64,000 nt of DNA from Cylindrotheca closterium (lineage: Eukaryota; Bacillariophyta; Bacillariophyceae; Bacillariales; Bacillariaceae): positions 1,023-65,022 of the forward strand of contig CAKOGP040000224.1 of the NCBI GenBank assembly GCA_933822405.4, given 5' to 3'. A program made the position numbers and the translations under genes. The notes beneath the pieces were generated by a model that saw only the letters and a program-made list of their open reading frames with translations, did no database searches and was not told the DNA's origin. Of this stretch, positions 36,906 through 47,783 are shown in pieces (positions within the stretch are counted from its first letter, which is position 1; each line of letters starts with the position of its first letter).

Positions 36906-38420
36906 TTATCTACCCCCAGTCCAATACAGTTCCTCGAGCAACTCACACTGCCTCTTGAGCTTGCCATTGTCCTCCCTCCAATGGGCCGATTCCTCCTGAA
37001 ACTGATAGACCAACTTGCTGGATTCCCCCTTGATTCTAGAAATTTCGGCCAAATGCCCTTGTTTCAACCGTTCCAACTCGTCCTCATTGGCCGCCGTGGC
37101 CGTTCGATTCTTGAATTTGGCCTTGGTCAACTTGCGCTCCAACCGTTCTGTGCTGCTGTACAATACCGACATTTTACTGCTTTGGGCGTCCATTGTCTGT
37201 TTAAGGGTAGTCTTTTCCTGCTCTAGTTGATCAATCTTCAATTTGAGGCCAAGTTGCTCCTGTTCTTGATCTTCCTGCTTCTTTTTCAACGAGGCAATTT
37301 CCTCGCAGAGACCATCCATTTCCAACGTTTGCTGCTCCAGCATTTGATTCTTCGATGCCAGTTTCTCATTGTCTTGTTTCAAGCTGACAAATGCATGACT
37401 GTACGCCTCATTTTGATTCTTGAGGCTCTCCAACTCTTCCTTGAGTCCAGTCATTTCTTGTTGGACACGAATCATTTCTTGGGCATCCATCAACGATTGT
37501 TGCTGATTCTGTACCTTCCATTCGTCCATGGCATCATGTCGACCACGACGACGACCATTCGATTGTTCTCGTAGGGCATAGAAAAACAACAAATTCTTTT
37601 GTTCCAGCGTCAACATTTGCGTCATGAGTTCCACAAGCCCCGCTCGGTCATTATTATTATAATTATTATAAGGAGACAAGAGACGATCGCGGACCAGATT
37701 CCATCTCGTGGCAGATTTCATACAGGATTCCAAAATGACCGAATCGGAATCCTCATGCTGGTTCTCCTTGTTGTTGTTATTGCTGTCAATTTCATTCTCA
37801 TTCTCCTTGATATCTACCAACACCTCCTTCATAGGCTTATTCTGCTGCAAGAGTAAGCGGGCCCGTTGTTGTCGAAAGGATTCCTTGGGCATCATGTCAT
37901 TGCGAACAAATTCAAAAACTTCGTGCTTCAAGGGTTCCACTCCAAAGTAATCGCTCAGATAGTGCAATGCCACGGCCGATTCAATGGACAACACTAGAGT
38001 ACCACTATAGACATAGTCCAAAAACAAGGGAAAAACATCCGCCACCGAATGTTCCAAACTGATTCGAGTCGTCTTGTATATGGAGGAAGATTCTGTAGTA
38101 GTAGTAGTAGTAGTAGTAGTATTCTTGTCGAGTAGTAGATAGGTATCTTGTTGCTTGCGGTTGGAATGAAACAATCCATAAAAATAACTGGATTTCCGAG
38201 GACCGCACGATAAAAATGCCTTGTGAACATGATAGGTGTCCTTTTTGGTTCTACTTACTATGTCTTGTTTGGTTCCAAAAAAAACATCGTCACTGCTGGT
38301 CAATCGAGTGACTTCAATGATCCAATCACTGTAACTGATTTGTGGATCCAATCGCCAGGCAATTTGCTCCTGCATTGTCGCGAGTGATGGTACGTGTGGT
38401 TGTGAACTTGAGAGAATCAT
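36906..38420 (-). CDS. BTB/POZ-domain protein with C-terminal coiled coil
   Basis: Intronless protein of 504 residues. Residues about 28-175 read as a BTB domain: YSDWIIEVTR, then YHVHKAFLSCGPRKSSYFYGLFH, then VFPLFLDYVYSGTL and the helix ALHYLSDYFGVEPL. A poly-Thr stretch from a GTA-type microsatellite interrupts it near 105-113. A BACK-like helical part follows to about 300, then a coiled coil to the C-terminus with E-x-E-E-L-E-S-L-K-N-Q-type heptads. BTB proteins of this form often dimerise or act as cullin-3 adaptors; no substrate domain such as Kelch is present. Confidence 0.85.
   Translation of the reverse strand: MILSSSQPHVPSLATMQEQIAWRLDPQISYSDWIIEVTRLTSSDDVFFGTKQDIVSRTKKDTYHVHKAFLSCGPRKSSYFYGLFHSNRKQQDTYLLLDKNTTTTTTTTTESSSIYKTTRISLEHSVADVFPLFLDYVYSGTLVLSIESAVALHYLSDYFGVEPLKHEVFEFVRNDMMPKESFRQQRARLLLQQNKPMKEVLVDIKENENEIDSNNNNKENQHEDSDSVILESCMKSATRWNLVRDRLLSPYNNYNNNDRAGLVELMTQMLTLEQKNLLFFYALREQSNGRRRGRHDAMDEWKVQNQQQSLMDAQEMIRVQQEMTGLKEELESLKNQNEAYSHAFVSLKQDNEKLASKNQMLEQQTLEMDGLCEEIASLKKKQEDQEQEQLGLKLKIDQLEQEKTTLKQTMDAQSSKMSVLYSSTERLERKLTKAKFKNRTATAANEDELERLKQGHLAEISRIKGESSKLVYQFQEESAHWREDNGKLKRQCELLEELYWTGGR
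38096..38125. repeat. (GTA)n microsatellite inside the BTB gene
   Basis: About ten GTA triplets that encode the poly-threonine run in the BTB protein on the minus strand. Copy number is free to vary in frame. Confidence 0.9.
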
Positions 38421-39135
38421 TGTGAGAAGAAAAGAGCCTAGATTGATTCATTCACTCGTTTTGGTCCTTGTGGGAATCAATTTTGAAAATCATCTGCGTT
38501 GCATCCGTTGGGGCATAAACACAATTAGAAGATGACACTGAGACTGCATAGTCCCAAAGTGCTTCACGAGAATTCTTCGGATCGAATCAATCACGCAGGA
38601 TTGGACTGTTTCCTCTTTGTTTTGTATGCAATTTGGATGCTCGGCTAGTGTAGAAGAACCAAAACGGATAGGCACTTGGTGTTACACCTCATCATCATCA
38701 TCATCATCATTCATCGTTGGGATTCACTGTCGGCCCCCAAAGCAATGCTCCACTTGTTGCATGTCAGCTTCAAGCTGGTGCAAGATACGTTGTTTCTATG
38801 CTTGTTCAGCTGCAAAAAGATAGAAGTAGACTAACAATACCGATAGTACCATATATATAGGCAACTGAACTGTATTGCATTCACATGCACTTTCTTTTTA
38901 TTCTCCGAGTACAGATTTTAGATGATTAGATAGATTAGATTGATCGCCATTTCGCCAGACGACTCATACGACTAGAACGTGTCTCATTTTGATTGACTCC
39001 TCGCATGACGTGTGCCAACAAATTTAGTGACTCATCCCTCTTTTCGAACACATCACCTTTTTTCGTTCAGTCATTTGTTCCAAGCAGAGAGCATATTCGT
39101 TCCTTGATCGGCACTATCACAAATTTCCCCATCGA
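38421..39135. promoter_or_regulatory. Divergent intergenic region, BTB protein/ABC ATPase
   Basis: 715 bp between two outward genes. It contains a short CAT microsatellite at about 38688-38711. Small ORFs here overlap each other and are not supported. No named promoter element is seen. Confidence 0.45.
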
Positions 39136-40362
39136 ATGAAACGCAAAATGACTGCCCAAAAGAAGTTTCCTCCACCCAAGCCCCTTCCTTCCATCAAGGA
39201 TTATGGTCCCAATGCCATTGAAGTCAAGGACCTTACCTTTGCCTACCAACACACCGGAAGTGCCATGATTGATGCCAATGCCCGCAACGTCTTGCAGGGA
39301 TTGAATCTGACGCTCGAGACTGGATCTCGTTGTCTATTGATTGGAGCCAATGGAAGTGGAAAATCGACCTTGATGAGAATTTTGGCCGGACGTCATTTGA
39401 CCAAACAAGAAGTCAAGGTATTGGGATTGAACTCTTTCAGAGATACCAAATTGAACTTTCACAGAGCTTACCTGGATTGTGACTGGGGGTACGTTTGTTA
39501 TTTGTGCATTGTATTGAAGCACTGATGTTGATATTAGTTTATTTCTATGATGCATTGCTAACTATTCATCTTCTTCTGCTTCTCACCATCATGATTGTCA
39601 CCATTGATCATCCAATCATCCAATCATTGACACACAAACAAATGTAATATATGCGATTTTCAAAATGACAGAATGACATCCATTGCCTTTGTGGGAGCCT
39701 CGGTTCCACTCATGGCCGACATTCCCGTCCACGAAATGATGGAACGTTTGCAAAATTCCTACCCCGAACGTCGGGACGAATTGGTCGAAATGCTGGGAAT
39801 TGACCTGAACTGGAGAATGAACCAACTGTCAGATGGCCAACGTCGTCGGGTCCAACTCATGTTGGGACTCATTCGTCCCTTTAAAGTATTGTTGTTGGAC
39901 GAAATTACCACCAGTTTGGATGTCTGCGTCCGACAAGATCTACTCAAGTGGTTGACTCGCGAATCCGACGAACGCAAGGCTACCATTCTATACGCCACGC
40001 ACATTTTCGATGGCTTGGATGACTGGGCCACCCATCTCATGTACTTGAACAATGAAGGCAAATGCGGATGGCAAGGAAAGATGCACGACCTCGAGGTCTA
40101 TCAAGATTTGAAAAAGAATAACCATCCAGCGAAAATGTTGGCCATTGCCGATCATTGGTTGCGAAAAGAATTGGAAGAGAACCGTCGTCTGCGCAAATTT
40201 GAAAAGGCCGACATGGCCCACATGGAAATTGATCCTACCGATCGACAGGGTGGCTTTGCCAGTGGCCGCAATCTGGACACCACCATTAAACCAGCCAAAA
40301 GTCGTCAAGGTCGTTTGAGCGACATGATGGGCAATGCTGGAGCCTTGGATAAGCATAGCTAA
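39136..40362 (+). CDS. Soluble ABC ATPase of the CAF16/ABCI type
   Basis: Proposed exons are 39136-39488 and 39672-40362 with a 183-bp intron (GTACGT donor, GACAG acceptor). The join gives CDWGMTSIAFVG in phase and a 347-residue protein. It is a single nucleotide-binding domain without membrane segments: Walker A GANGSGKST at 70-78, signature LSDGQ at 170-174, Walker B LLLDE at 191-195 and the switch histidine in YATHIFDGLDDW at about 228. The sequence LNWRMNQLSDGQRRRVQ and the ATHIFDGL segment match yeast Caf16 and plant ABCI19-21 proteins. Yeast Caf16 associates with CCR4-NOT; the role here is inferred from that. Confidence 0.9.
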
Positions 40363-41343
40363 ACAACCCCAACAGCAACAACAACAAGTTGATAACCATA
40401 AAAATATACACGTATTCATGGATATTCTTACCTGACACCTCACTGCACTCCCAATTTGGTGGATTGTTGGATTTTTTTGCAACAAGACAAGACTGACGGC
40501 GAATGACGTAACCTCGGGGTAAGCAAAAGGGTTGTTGGTGTTGATGGTGGTGTTGTTGTTGTTGTTGTTATTGCTGTGTAGCCCACAAGGTGTCAATCTC
40601 GTCTCCCTGCAAAAAAATCAAGTCGTCGTCAAGAGGACCAATGGCAACATCGAAACAACTCCGCGATGCCATCGATCCCACGAACTTTACCAACAATGAC
40701 AAAGAGAGGAACCACATACAGTACCGGTACGCTTATGAATACTGGCCTCATGAAAATTCTGACTTTACGAAGTTTTTGCTCTTGTTCATCATGATACTAG
40801 GCTAGTGCTGTACGTACGCGTAGTTGCGTGTGTGTGACGAGTGACAACAGCCCACATGACCAGTCCTGGTACCATGTAGCATGACTGCAAGATGTGGCGG
40901 TATCGTGTGGATCGGTTGATCCATCCATCGGCGGGTATCTATCTTCCTTTCAAAACGTCGCATCCGATCCTGTCAGAATTACTTATGGAAAAATGGCAAG
41001 TTCCCTCGCAAATCGAATTAAAGAGCGATCAAACGTGCAACTGCCGAAAGAAAATGATTGGGCGATACAGTCTGAACGGAAGCACGTGCCAGCAAAAATT
41101 GCTTCCCACACTTTTGGTTGGAAGCTCGCCCATATTCAATATCTAATCTACCCGGTACAATATTTTATACTCCGACAAATTTGGAGACCACCATACAAAT
41201 ACAAAGAAAACGAGGGCGTTGCTAACAGTGGATAGTGCAGCTGTTGAAACTCTGAAAATCAGGAACTCTTACCATCTTCACTAAACCACTAATACAAACA
41301 AATACAAATAAACAAACAAACACACACACACACACACACCAGT
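40363..41343. other. Intergenic, no supported gene; CA microsatellite
   Basis: 980 bp between two plus-strand genes. A GTACCGGTAC palindrome lies near 40723. A CA microsatellite at about 41319-41338 lies just upstream of the next start codon. ORFs of 54-113 codons are present but show no recognisable content. Confidence 0.5.
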
Positions 41344-42651
41344 ATGAACATCTCCGAACATGCCAAGAAACACGGCACGGTCTATCAAATCCAATGCGAA
41401 ACCCAAAACAAAGGAAAACGCGTGGCGTCTTCCAAAAGACGCATTCGTTGGAGGTTTGGATTTGCCAACTTACAAGCGGGCAAAACCGGCAAGGACTGTC
41501 GCGGAGCCGAACACGAGGTGGTCTTTGTATGGTCCTTGAATTCGGGCAAACAATTGATTCTAGCAGACGGGCATGAGGTTCATTGGGCCAAGATTGGACG
41601 CAAGGAAAAATTAGAAGTGGATTGGAACATGAGCAATGGCAATCACAAGCTCAAGGTGGTGGCCGAGCCGAGCGTCAAGTCTCGCAAGTCGACGGATTCC
41701 CGACAGTTTGATTTGTTGATTGATGGAATCTCCTTTTCGGATTTGCCCAGCATTTATCAATTGGGAACGGATGCTGCTGGTTCTTCCAGAACTTCTACTG
41801 CTGTTAGGAGTAGTGGAAAACCCGTGCTGCGGCAGGAATCTCGCAGTTATTCCATGCCGGATCTGTTGAGCCTTCCACAGCAACACACTCCGCCACCCCA
41901 GAAAACGATGCAACAGCAATCGCCAACTAGTTCTATAGATATGACAGTCTTTGATAACGGTGTTGGTGGTGTGGAAGTTCAATTTCAGCAACCACCACTA
42001 CCACCACAACAACATCAGTGCCAACGATCTCAGTCGGCAACGACTCTTCCACAAACGCAACCACTACCACAACAGCAAAATCAACAACACCAGTATCAAC
42101 GATCCCATTCGGTGTCTTCTCCACAAAGATCCCAAGCAACAGCAGCAGCAGCGGCTTCTTACAATTACTCTTGGAACGATGCCACGGCCATGGTTCCAAC
42201 TCCCCAACAAGCGTACCACTCCCGGAATAGCTGGCAACCCCCAACGGCCCATCAACAGCAACAACAACCACAAATTTACAATTGGAACGATGCTGCTTCT
42301 CCTCAAAAACGAGGTTCCATTGGATCGTACGCCAGTAGCAGCAATGCGAGCAGCAATCCCTTTTTGACTCCACAAAAGTCATTGAGTGGTTACTCGACTC
42401 CAACGTCCTCTGTCAATCCAGGCTACGACTCGGACTTGAATGACTCGCCTTTGTCGCAAGCCTTGAAATCCTTGGGATTGGATACTTCGGCCCACAATAC
42501 TTCGTGTTCGGTGCAGGATGATCACAGTGTCACTTCTCATTTGAGCGTGACATCCAACCCTTTTGATTTTGTGCAACCCTCCGTCCAAACCTATTTGCCA
42601 ACACTCATGATACCACAAGTGCAGCAACCGCAACCAAATGCACAATGGTAA
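41344..42651 (+). CDS. Protein with a conserved N-terminal beta-rich domain and Gln-rich tail
   Basis: Intronless ORF of 435 residues with an ATG just after a CA microsatellite. The first ~140 residues look folded: RRIRWRFGFANLQAGKTG, then GAEHEVVFVWSLNSGKQL, then HEVHWAKI and RQFDLLIDGISFSDLPSIYQLG. Similar domains occur in predicted proteins of diatoms and related stramenopiles, as I recall; I know no function. The remaining ~290 residues are Gln/Ser/Pro/Asn-rich low complexity with YNWNDA repeated twice (about 275 and 315). That composition suggests an RNA-binding, condensate or transcription-related role, which is only a guess. Confidence 0.7.
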   Translation: MNISEHAKKHGTVYQIQCETQNKGKRVASSKRRIRWRFGFANLQAGKTGKDCRGAEHEVVFVWSLNSGKQLILADGHEVHWAKIGRKEKLEVDWNMSNGNHKLKVVAEPSVKSRKSTDSRQFDLLIDGISFSDLPSIYQLGTDAAGSSRTSTAVRSSGKPVLRQESRSYSMPDLLSLPQQHTPPPQKTMQQQSPTSSIDMTVFDNGVGGVEVQFQQPPLPPQQHQCQRSQSATTLPQTQPLPQQQNQQHQYQRSHSVSSPQRSQATAAAAASYNYSWNDATAMVPTPQQAYHSRNSWQPPTAHQQQQQPQIYNWNDAASPQKRGSIGSYASSSNASSNPFLTPQKSLSGYSTPTSSVNPGYDSDLNDSPLSQALKSLGLDTSAHNTSCSVQDDHSVTSHLSVTSNPFDFVQPSVQTYLPTLMIPQVQQPQPNAQW

Positions 42652-43085
42652 ATGGCGTTTCAGGAATCTGAATGCTTTGATTCCGAACAGAACGGACTGA
42701 TTTGATTGATTGATTGATTCATTTCATTAGCATTAGCTACACTATACACATTTATTTTACGCTAAAATATATATACGACCTAGTAGGACTACATGAAGAT
42801 GATACATGGTATATCATCTATTCCATACTGTAGGGAGTAGGGACCTAGCTAGACTATTTACCAGTACCGTACACGTATCGTTGGAAGCTTTTCGGCAAAC
42901 CATAAACATGAACGGCAAGCCCATGGCAAAAGTGTTTGGAATGCGCATTGGCTTGGGAATGGTACCGGTATGCCTCAATGGCCATTCCTACTTTTGTAAA
43001 ACATGGTTTGGCTCTAGATTAGGTGGGGTCATTATTGTAACCTCGGCAACGATCATCTCTACTTCTACTACTACTACGGCAGTGT
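42652..43085. other. Convergent intergenic region, 3' flank of duplicated gene copy 1
   Basis: 434 bp between convergent genes. The right part (about 42940-43085) resembles the 3' flank of the second copy (about 45905-46030): both contain GTATGCCTCAA, TGGCCATTCCT and TCTAGATTAGGTGGGG. The tandem duplication therefore included 3' sequence. Confidence 0.7.
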
Positions 43086-44807
43086 TCAAAAAGGTTTCTT
43101 GGGGGCCCGACGACTGTTCTGAAAGTGTTTGGATATCTTGCCCCGGGCATATTCATCAGGCACCTCCTCCCATTGCTCCGTCGCTTGGATCTGTCGCAAA
43201 AAGCGTCCTCCCGACCGCTTAATAGCCTGAACGACAGATTCGGTCAACTCTCGTTTGCGAGCCTTGGGGGCCACATCGTACTCGGTCGACATTTCACTCA
43301 CCAGTTCTCGGACGCGCTTGTTGCCTTTGTTGTTTCGTTTTCTTCCAAACAATACATCGTCAGATCTAGGTTCTACCGGCATGCCCTTGTCACTATTATC
43401 ATGGTTAGAGACATTCGGGTTCAGCTCCCCGCCAGTTCCAAATTTCGAGGGCATGGCTCTTGGCCTGCGATAGTTTCGAAACGCTTGGGCAATTTTCCCA
43501 TGAACGTCTTCCAAGCTCAATTCTTCAAAGCCCTGCGCCGTATCTTCGTGCATGATTAGAAACTTGCCTCCCGCATCCCGAATCTCCTTGATCAAATGCT
43601 CCCTCGTCAGCCGTTTGTTGGTCTTGTTGGATTCATCGTACTTGCCCGCCATGTTCCGCACAAAGACTCGAAATCTCCTATTTCCTTCGTGCTGCAATTT
43701 CTTTCGTCCAAATACAACATCGTTTCGCATGGGCACATTGGCGGACAAGGCCGATAGTTTGGAAGGGAACTGGGCAGCGGCATTTTCCCCAAAGTCTTGG
43801 ACGAATCGTGCCTTGTACCAACGGAGATGATTCTCCAACAGAATGTTGTCATTGTTAGAGCCTGCAAACGGAAGTGCCGAGCAGGGTATTCCATAAGTAG
43901 AGAGCTGATATTGGCATTCCACATGGCTGCCCAAATGCAATCGGAATCGAGCACGGGTCTTGGCCGGCACAAGCGCAAAGCATGTAGACATCAAGATGTA
44001 ATGCTTCAAATCGGCAGTCGCCAAGTGCAATGCCGCAAAGAAAACTGGAATGGCCAGTGAAAGTCTGGTTTGTTCCACAAAACCAGCTCCATTCAATTTC
44101 TCTTTGTAGTTTCCGACGCCGTAGGAAATGAAAATGACCCCTTGTATTTGAGATTCCTTTTGTTCCAACAGGACCATATAGATGTAAAACCTGGCCCTCA
44201 ATTCGTTTTCCAGTTGCCGATAACTTGTTAAGCCTGGAACTTCCAACATCATAGGACGATTGGAACTGTCACGCGAAGGCAACATTTGAAAGGACCCGTT
44301 TTCAACACAGGCACGATCATCGTCGTTCAGATCCTTGAGTGTAATTTGTTGGTTCAGTTTGGAGGCACCAAAGAGCTGTTGTTTGGTATCCATGAATCGA
44401 ATCATTTGTTCCGCAGCTTCTTTGGGATTGTAGCGATTCCCACGGAGGAACATTAACCGAAAGGAGCGATCGTTGGTAAATTGAGGGTCCATCGCTTCTG
44501 CCTCTTGAAAGACAGTTCCTTGCTTGAGTCGTTCCAAATGATCGTCTTGATCTTGGAGTAGCTGATCAATTTGGTGTGGATCTTCTGGACCGACGGAGGC
44601 AACGCCATGCAGATGCTCTTGCTCCTCTTGTCGCTCTTGAAAGGACAATTGCGCCATCGATTGGGAGATGAGTTCGTCGGTGGGTTTGCGTGCGGCGTTG
44701 GTTTCACTATTCATTATGTCACTTCCGATTTGAGAGCGCTGATTCAATGAGGGCCATGAGAAGAATGGATTGGGACATGGGTCCTGTGAGTATTGGGCGC
44801 TCATCAT
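43086..44807 (-). CDS. CRAL-TRIO protein with two DUF6824-type domains, copy 1
   Basis: Intronless protein of 573 residues. Residues about 105-340 read as a Sec14/CRAL-TRIO lipid-binding fold: FRLMFLRGNRYNPKEAAEQM as the N-terminal helices, GVIFISYGVGN in the core, and LSTYGIPCSALPF at the end. Two copies of the stramenopile DVLFGRG-type domain (DUF6824, as I recall the name) follow at about 361-450 (NDVVFGRKK ... GGKFL) and 481-570 (DDVLFGRKR ... GGRFLRQ). In these domains the last G of DVLFGRG is K. A lipid-sensing regulator is plausible but inferred. The copy at 46053-47783 is almost identical from about residue 45 onward; the first ~43 residues differ clearly. Confidence 0.82.
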   Translation of the reverse strand: MMSAQYSQDPCPNPFFSWPSLNQRSQIGSDIMNSETNAARKPTDELISQSMAQLSFQERQEEQEHLHGVASVGPEDPHQIDQLLQDQDDHLERLKQGTVFQEAEAMDPQFTNDRSFRLMFLRGNRYNPKEAAEQMIRFMDTKQQLFGASKLNQQITLKDLNDDDRACVENGSFQMLPSRDSSNRPMMLEVPGLTSYRQLENELRARFYIYMVLLEQKESQIQGVIFISYGVGNYKEKLNGAGFVEQTRLSLAIPVFFAALHLATADLKHYILMSTCFALVPAKTRARFRLHLGSHVECQYQLSTYGIPCSALPFAGSNNDNILLENHLRWYKARFVQDFGENAAAQFPSKLSALSANVPMRNDVVFGRKKLQHEGNRRFRVFVRNMAGKYDESNKTNKRLTREHLIKEIRDAGGKFLIMHEDTAQGFEELSLEDVHGKIAQAFRNYRRPRAMPSKFGTGGELNPNVSNHDNSDKGMPVEPRSDDVLFGRKRNNKGNKRVRELVSEMSTEYDVAPKARKRELTESVVQAIKRSGGRFLRQIQATEQWEEVPDEYARGKISKHFQNSRRAPKKPF

Positions 44808-46052
44808 GATGCTCTTGTATGACCTTTTGGATGCGTATACTGTTGTGTATAGTTGCAGACAGGCTGATAATTTTATTTCTCTTTCTATGGTCGCAATGAA
44901 ACAGGTGGTACCGGTTATTTACTTGATCCGGTTATATTTCCATTTCGCATTGCGGTGCGTGGTTCGCCGCAGGCAGTCCCGGCTTTTTGACTTTTTCGCA
45001 TTGCAAAAACTACGTCACATGGTTCGGATTGAAACGCGTTAGCGACTTCGGTAGGTTATGTACTCGTAAAAAAGCCTGATCAGATCAGATTTTGAGATTG
45101 GCTATGCATCCACGTTTTGGATTTTCCTCTTGTTCTTGTTCTTTTTTCTTACGACAAAAAAATGTACTACAGTACCGAGAGTAGAACGCATCATTGAAAC
45201 CACAGTCACAATGTGCTATAAAGAAACTGACGATGTACGCACACGATGGAATGAAGGCGTAAACGCAGTGAGATGAAAATGTAGGAGTATAGCAATTGAA
45301 CCCTTCCTAATCTAAAGCAAAAATCACAACTAGTGGATCATCATTGTGTGCAAAGATTTGATTATGTTAGCTGAGGCATGAAAACTGTTGACCTAGTGAA
45401 CTTCGATGCTTTTTCGTGCTCACTCATAATTCAAAAAGTAGTTTCCACGCTTTCTGCCAGCCTTTGGCGACGTTCAGGAAGCAGAATGGCTTCACGCCGA
45501 ATTGCATGGAATGACACCACCAATGACAGATAAGTGCAGTCACTATGTACTTCTGCCTTTTCACTCAGCCAGCTGCGCATAGCCTGTGCCCATTACATCG
45601 ATGCCTTGTCTGGACTGCGTATTCAAAGTTTGCGAGGATGATTGGGACTACCTGTGGCGTTTTCAAACGGCTGATTGTGTGTACTTAAAAATACTGAGAA
45701 GTTGGCAATGAGTCTTAGCTTCAAATGAAGTAGCTTCGGCCACTTCTTTGGCGGAAATGCTTAGCCAAGACTTTCGAGAAATTTCAATTCCCAAGTCAAA
45801 TATGTAGAAGAAGATCATCATAATTATATTTCATATGCATTTCCAGCTTGTCGTCAGCTGCTTGTTCCAAACAACGAGTCAATGGCGCAAAACTTGATGC
45901 TTGGCTTGGTATGCCTCAAATGGCCATTCCTTCTTTTGAAAAAATCGGTTTGACTCTAGATTAGGTGGGGTTATTATTTGCACCCTCCGCCCGTTCTTCG
46001 CATACCTATATAAAAATAATCATGGCCATCATATTCACCATATCTTTCCCAA
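44808..46052. other. Spacer between the two duplicated CRAL-TRIO genes
   Basis: 1.2 kb. The left end is the promoter of copy 1, and the right end (about 45900-46050) matches the 3' flank of copy 1. The middle, about 45050-45880, shows no gene or repeat that I recognise. Confidence 0.55.
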
Positions 46053-47783
46053 CTACTGTGTCCCAAAAGGTTTCTTGGAGGCCCGACGACTGTTCTGAAA
46101 GTGTTTGGATATCTTGCCCCGGGCATATTCATCAGGCACCTCCTCCCATTGCTCCGTCGCTTGGATCTGTCGCAAAAAGCGTCCTCCCGACCGCTTAATA
46201 GCCTGAACGACAGATTCGGTCAACTCTCGTTTGCGAGCCTTGGGGGCCACATCGTACTCGGTCGACATTTCACTCACCAGTTCTCGGACGCGCTTGTTGC
46301 CTTTGTTGTTTCGTTTTCTTCCAAACAATACATCGTCAGATCTAGGTTCTACCGGCATGCCCTTGTCACTATTATCATGGTTAGAGACATTCGGGTTCAG
46401 CTCCCCGCCAGTTCCAAATTTCGAGGGCATGGCTCTTGGCCTGCGATAGTTTCGAAACGCTTGGGCAATTTTCCCATGAACGTCTTCCAAGCTCAATTCT
46501 TCAAAGCCCTGCGCCGTATCTTCGTGCATGATTAGAAACTTGCCTCCCGCATCCCGAATCTCCTTGATCAAATGCTCCCTCGTCAGCCGTTTGTTGGTCT
46601 TGTTGGATTCATCGTACTTGCCCGCCATGTTCCGCACAAAGACTCGAAATCTCCTATTTCCTTCGTGCTGCAATTTCTTTCGTCCAAATACAACATCGTT
46701 TCGCATGGGCACATTGGCGGACAAGGCCGATAGTTTGGAAGGGAACTGGGCAGCGGCATTTTCCCCAAAGTCTTGGACGAATCGTGCCTTGTACCAACGG
46801 AGATGATTCTCCAACAGAATGTTGTCATTGTTAGAGCCTGCAAACGGAAGTGCCGAGCAGGGTATTCCATAAGTAGAGAGCTGATATTGGCATTCCACAT
46901 GGCTGCCCAAATGCAATCGGAATCGAGCACGGGTCTTGGCCGGCACAAGCGCAAAGCATGTAGACATCAAGATGTAATGCTTCAAATCGGCAGTCGCCAA
47001 GTGCAATGCCGCAAAGAAAACTGGAATGGCCAGTGAAAGTCTGGTTTGTTCCACAAAACCAGCTCCATTCAATTTCTCTTTGTAGTTTCCGACGCCGTAG
47101 GAAATGAAAATGACCCCTTGTATTTGAGATTCCTTTTGTTCCAACAGGACCATATAGATGTAAAACCTGGCCCTCAATTCGTTTTCCAGTTGCCGATAAC
47201 TTGTTAAGCCTGGAACTTCCAACATCATAGGACGATTGGAACTGTCACGCGAAGGCAACATTTGAAAGGACCCGTTTTCAACACAGGCACGATCATCGTC
47301 GTTCAGATCCTTGAGTGTAATTTGTTGGTTCAGTTTGGAGGCACCAAAGAGCTGTTGTTTGGTATCCATGAATCGAATCATTTGTTCCGCAGCTTCTTTG
47401 GGATTGTAGCGATTCCCACGGAGGAACATTAACCGAAAGGAGCGATCGTTGGTAAATTGAGGGTCCATCGCTTCTGCCTCTTGAAAGACAGTTCCTTGCT
47501 TGAGTCGTTCCAAATGATCGTCTTGATCTTGGAGTAGCTGATCAATTTGGTGTGGAACTTCTGGACCGACGGAGGCAACGCCATGCAGATGCTCTTGCTC
47601 CTCTTGCCGCTCTTGAAAGGACAACTGCGCCATCGATTGGGAGATGAGTTCGTCGGTGGGTTTGCGTGCGGCGTTGGTTTCATGATTCACGTCATTTCCA
47701 ATACGAGAGCGCTGATTCAATGACGGCCATGAGAAGCATGGATTGGGACATTGATTGGAGGAGGAGTATTCGGCGCTCTGCAT
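46053..47783 (-). CDS. CRAL-TRIO protein with two DUF6824-type domains, copy 2
   Basis: Paralogue of the upstream copy, 576 residues, same domain order: CRAL-TRIO about 107-343, DUF6824-type domains about 364-453 and 484-573. The offset to copy 1 is 2976 bp. From 46082 to about 47555 I see no base difference from copy 1; three substitutions then occur by about 47630, including one that changes Asp to Val (EVPHQ instead of EDPHQ). The first ~43 codons diverge strongly, with small indels. The C-terminus ends RRASKKPFGTQ, where copy 1 ends RRAPKKPF. Intronless with an ATG start. Function as for copy 1, inferred only from domains. Confidence 0.82.
   Translation of the reverse strand: MQSAEYSSSNQCPNPCFSWPSLNQRSRIGNDVNHETNAARKPTDELISQSMAQLSFQERQEEQEHLHGVASVGPEVPHQIDQLLQDQDDHLERLKQGTVFQEAEAMDPQFTNDRSFRLMFLRGNRYNPKEAAEQMIRFMDTKQQLFGASKLNQQITLKDLNDDDRACVENGSFQMLPSRDSSNRPMMLEVPGLTSYRQLENELRARFYIYMVLLEQKESQIQGVIFISYGVGNYKEKLNGAGFVEQTRLSLAIPVFFAALHLATADLKHYILMSTCFALVPAKTRARFRLHLGSHVECQYQLSTYGIPCSALPFAGSNNDNILLENHLRWYKARFVQDFGENAAAQFPSKLSALSANVPMRNDVVFGRKKLQHEGNRRFRVFVRNMAGKYDESNKTNKRLTREHLIKEIRDAGGKFLIMHEDTAQGFEELSLEDVHGKIAQAFRNYRRPRAMPSKFGTGGELNPNVSNHDNSDKGMPVEPRSDDVLFGRKRNNKGNKRVRELVSEMSTEYDVAPKARKRELTESVVQAIKRSGGRFLRQIQATEQWEEVPDEYARGKISKHFQNSRRASKKPFGTQ

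Noticed and set aside
40590..41235. Several ORFs of 54-113 codons between the ABC ATPase and the Gln-rich protein
   Set aside because: Overlapping frames, mostly non-ATG starts and no family resemblance. None is better than chance.
43086..47783. The two near-identical genes as an assembly duplication
   Set aside because: The N-terminal codons, promoters, C-terminal codons and 3' flanks differ clearly, so two real loci are more likely. Long reads should still confirm it.
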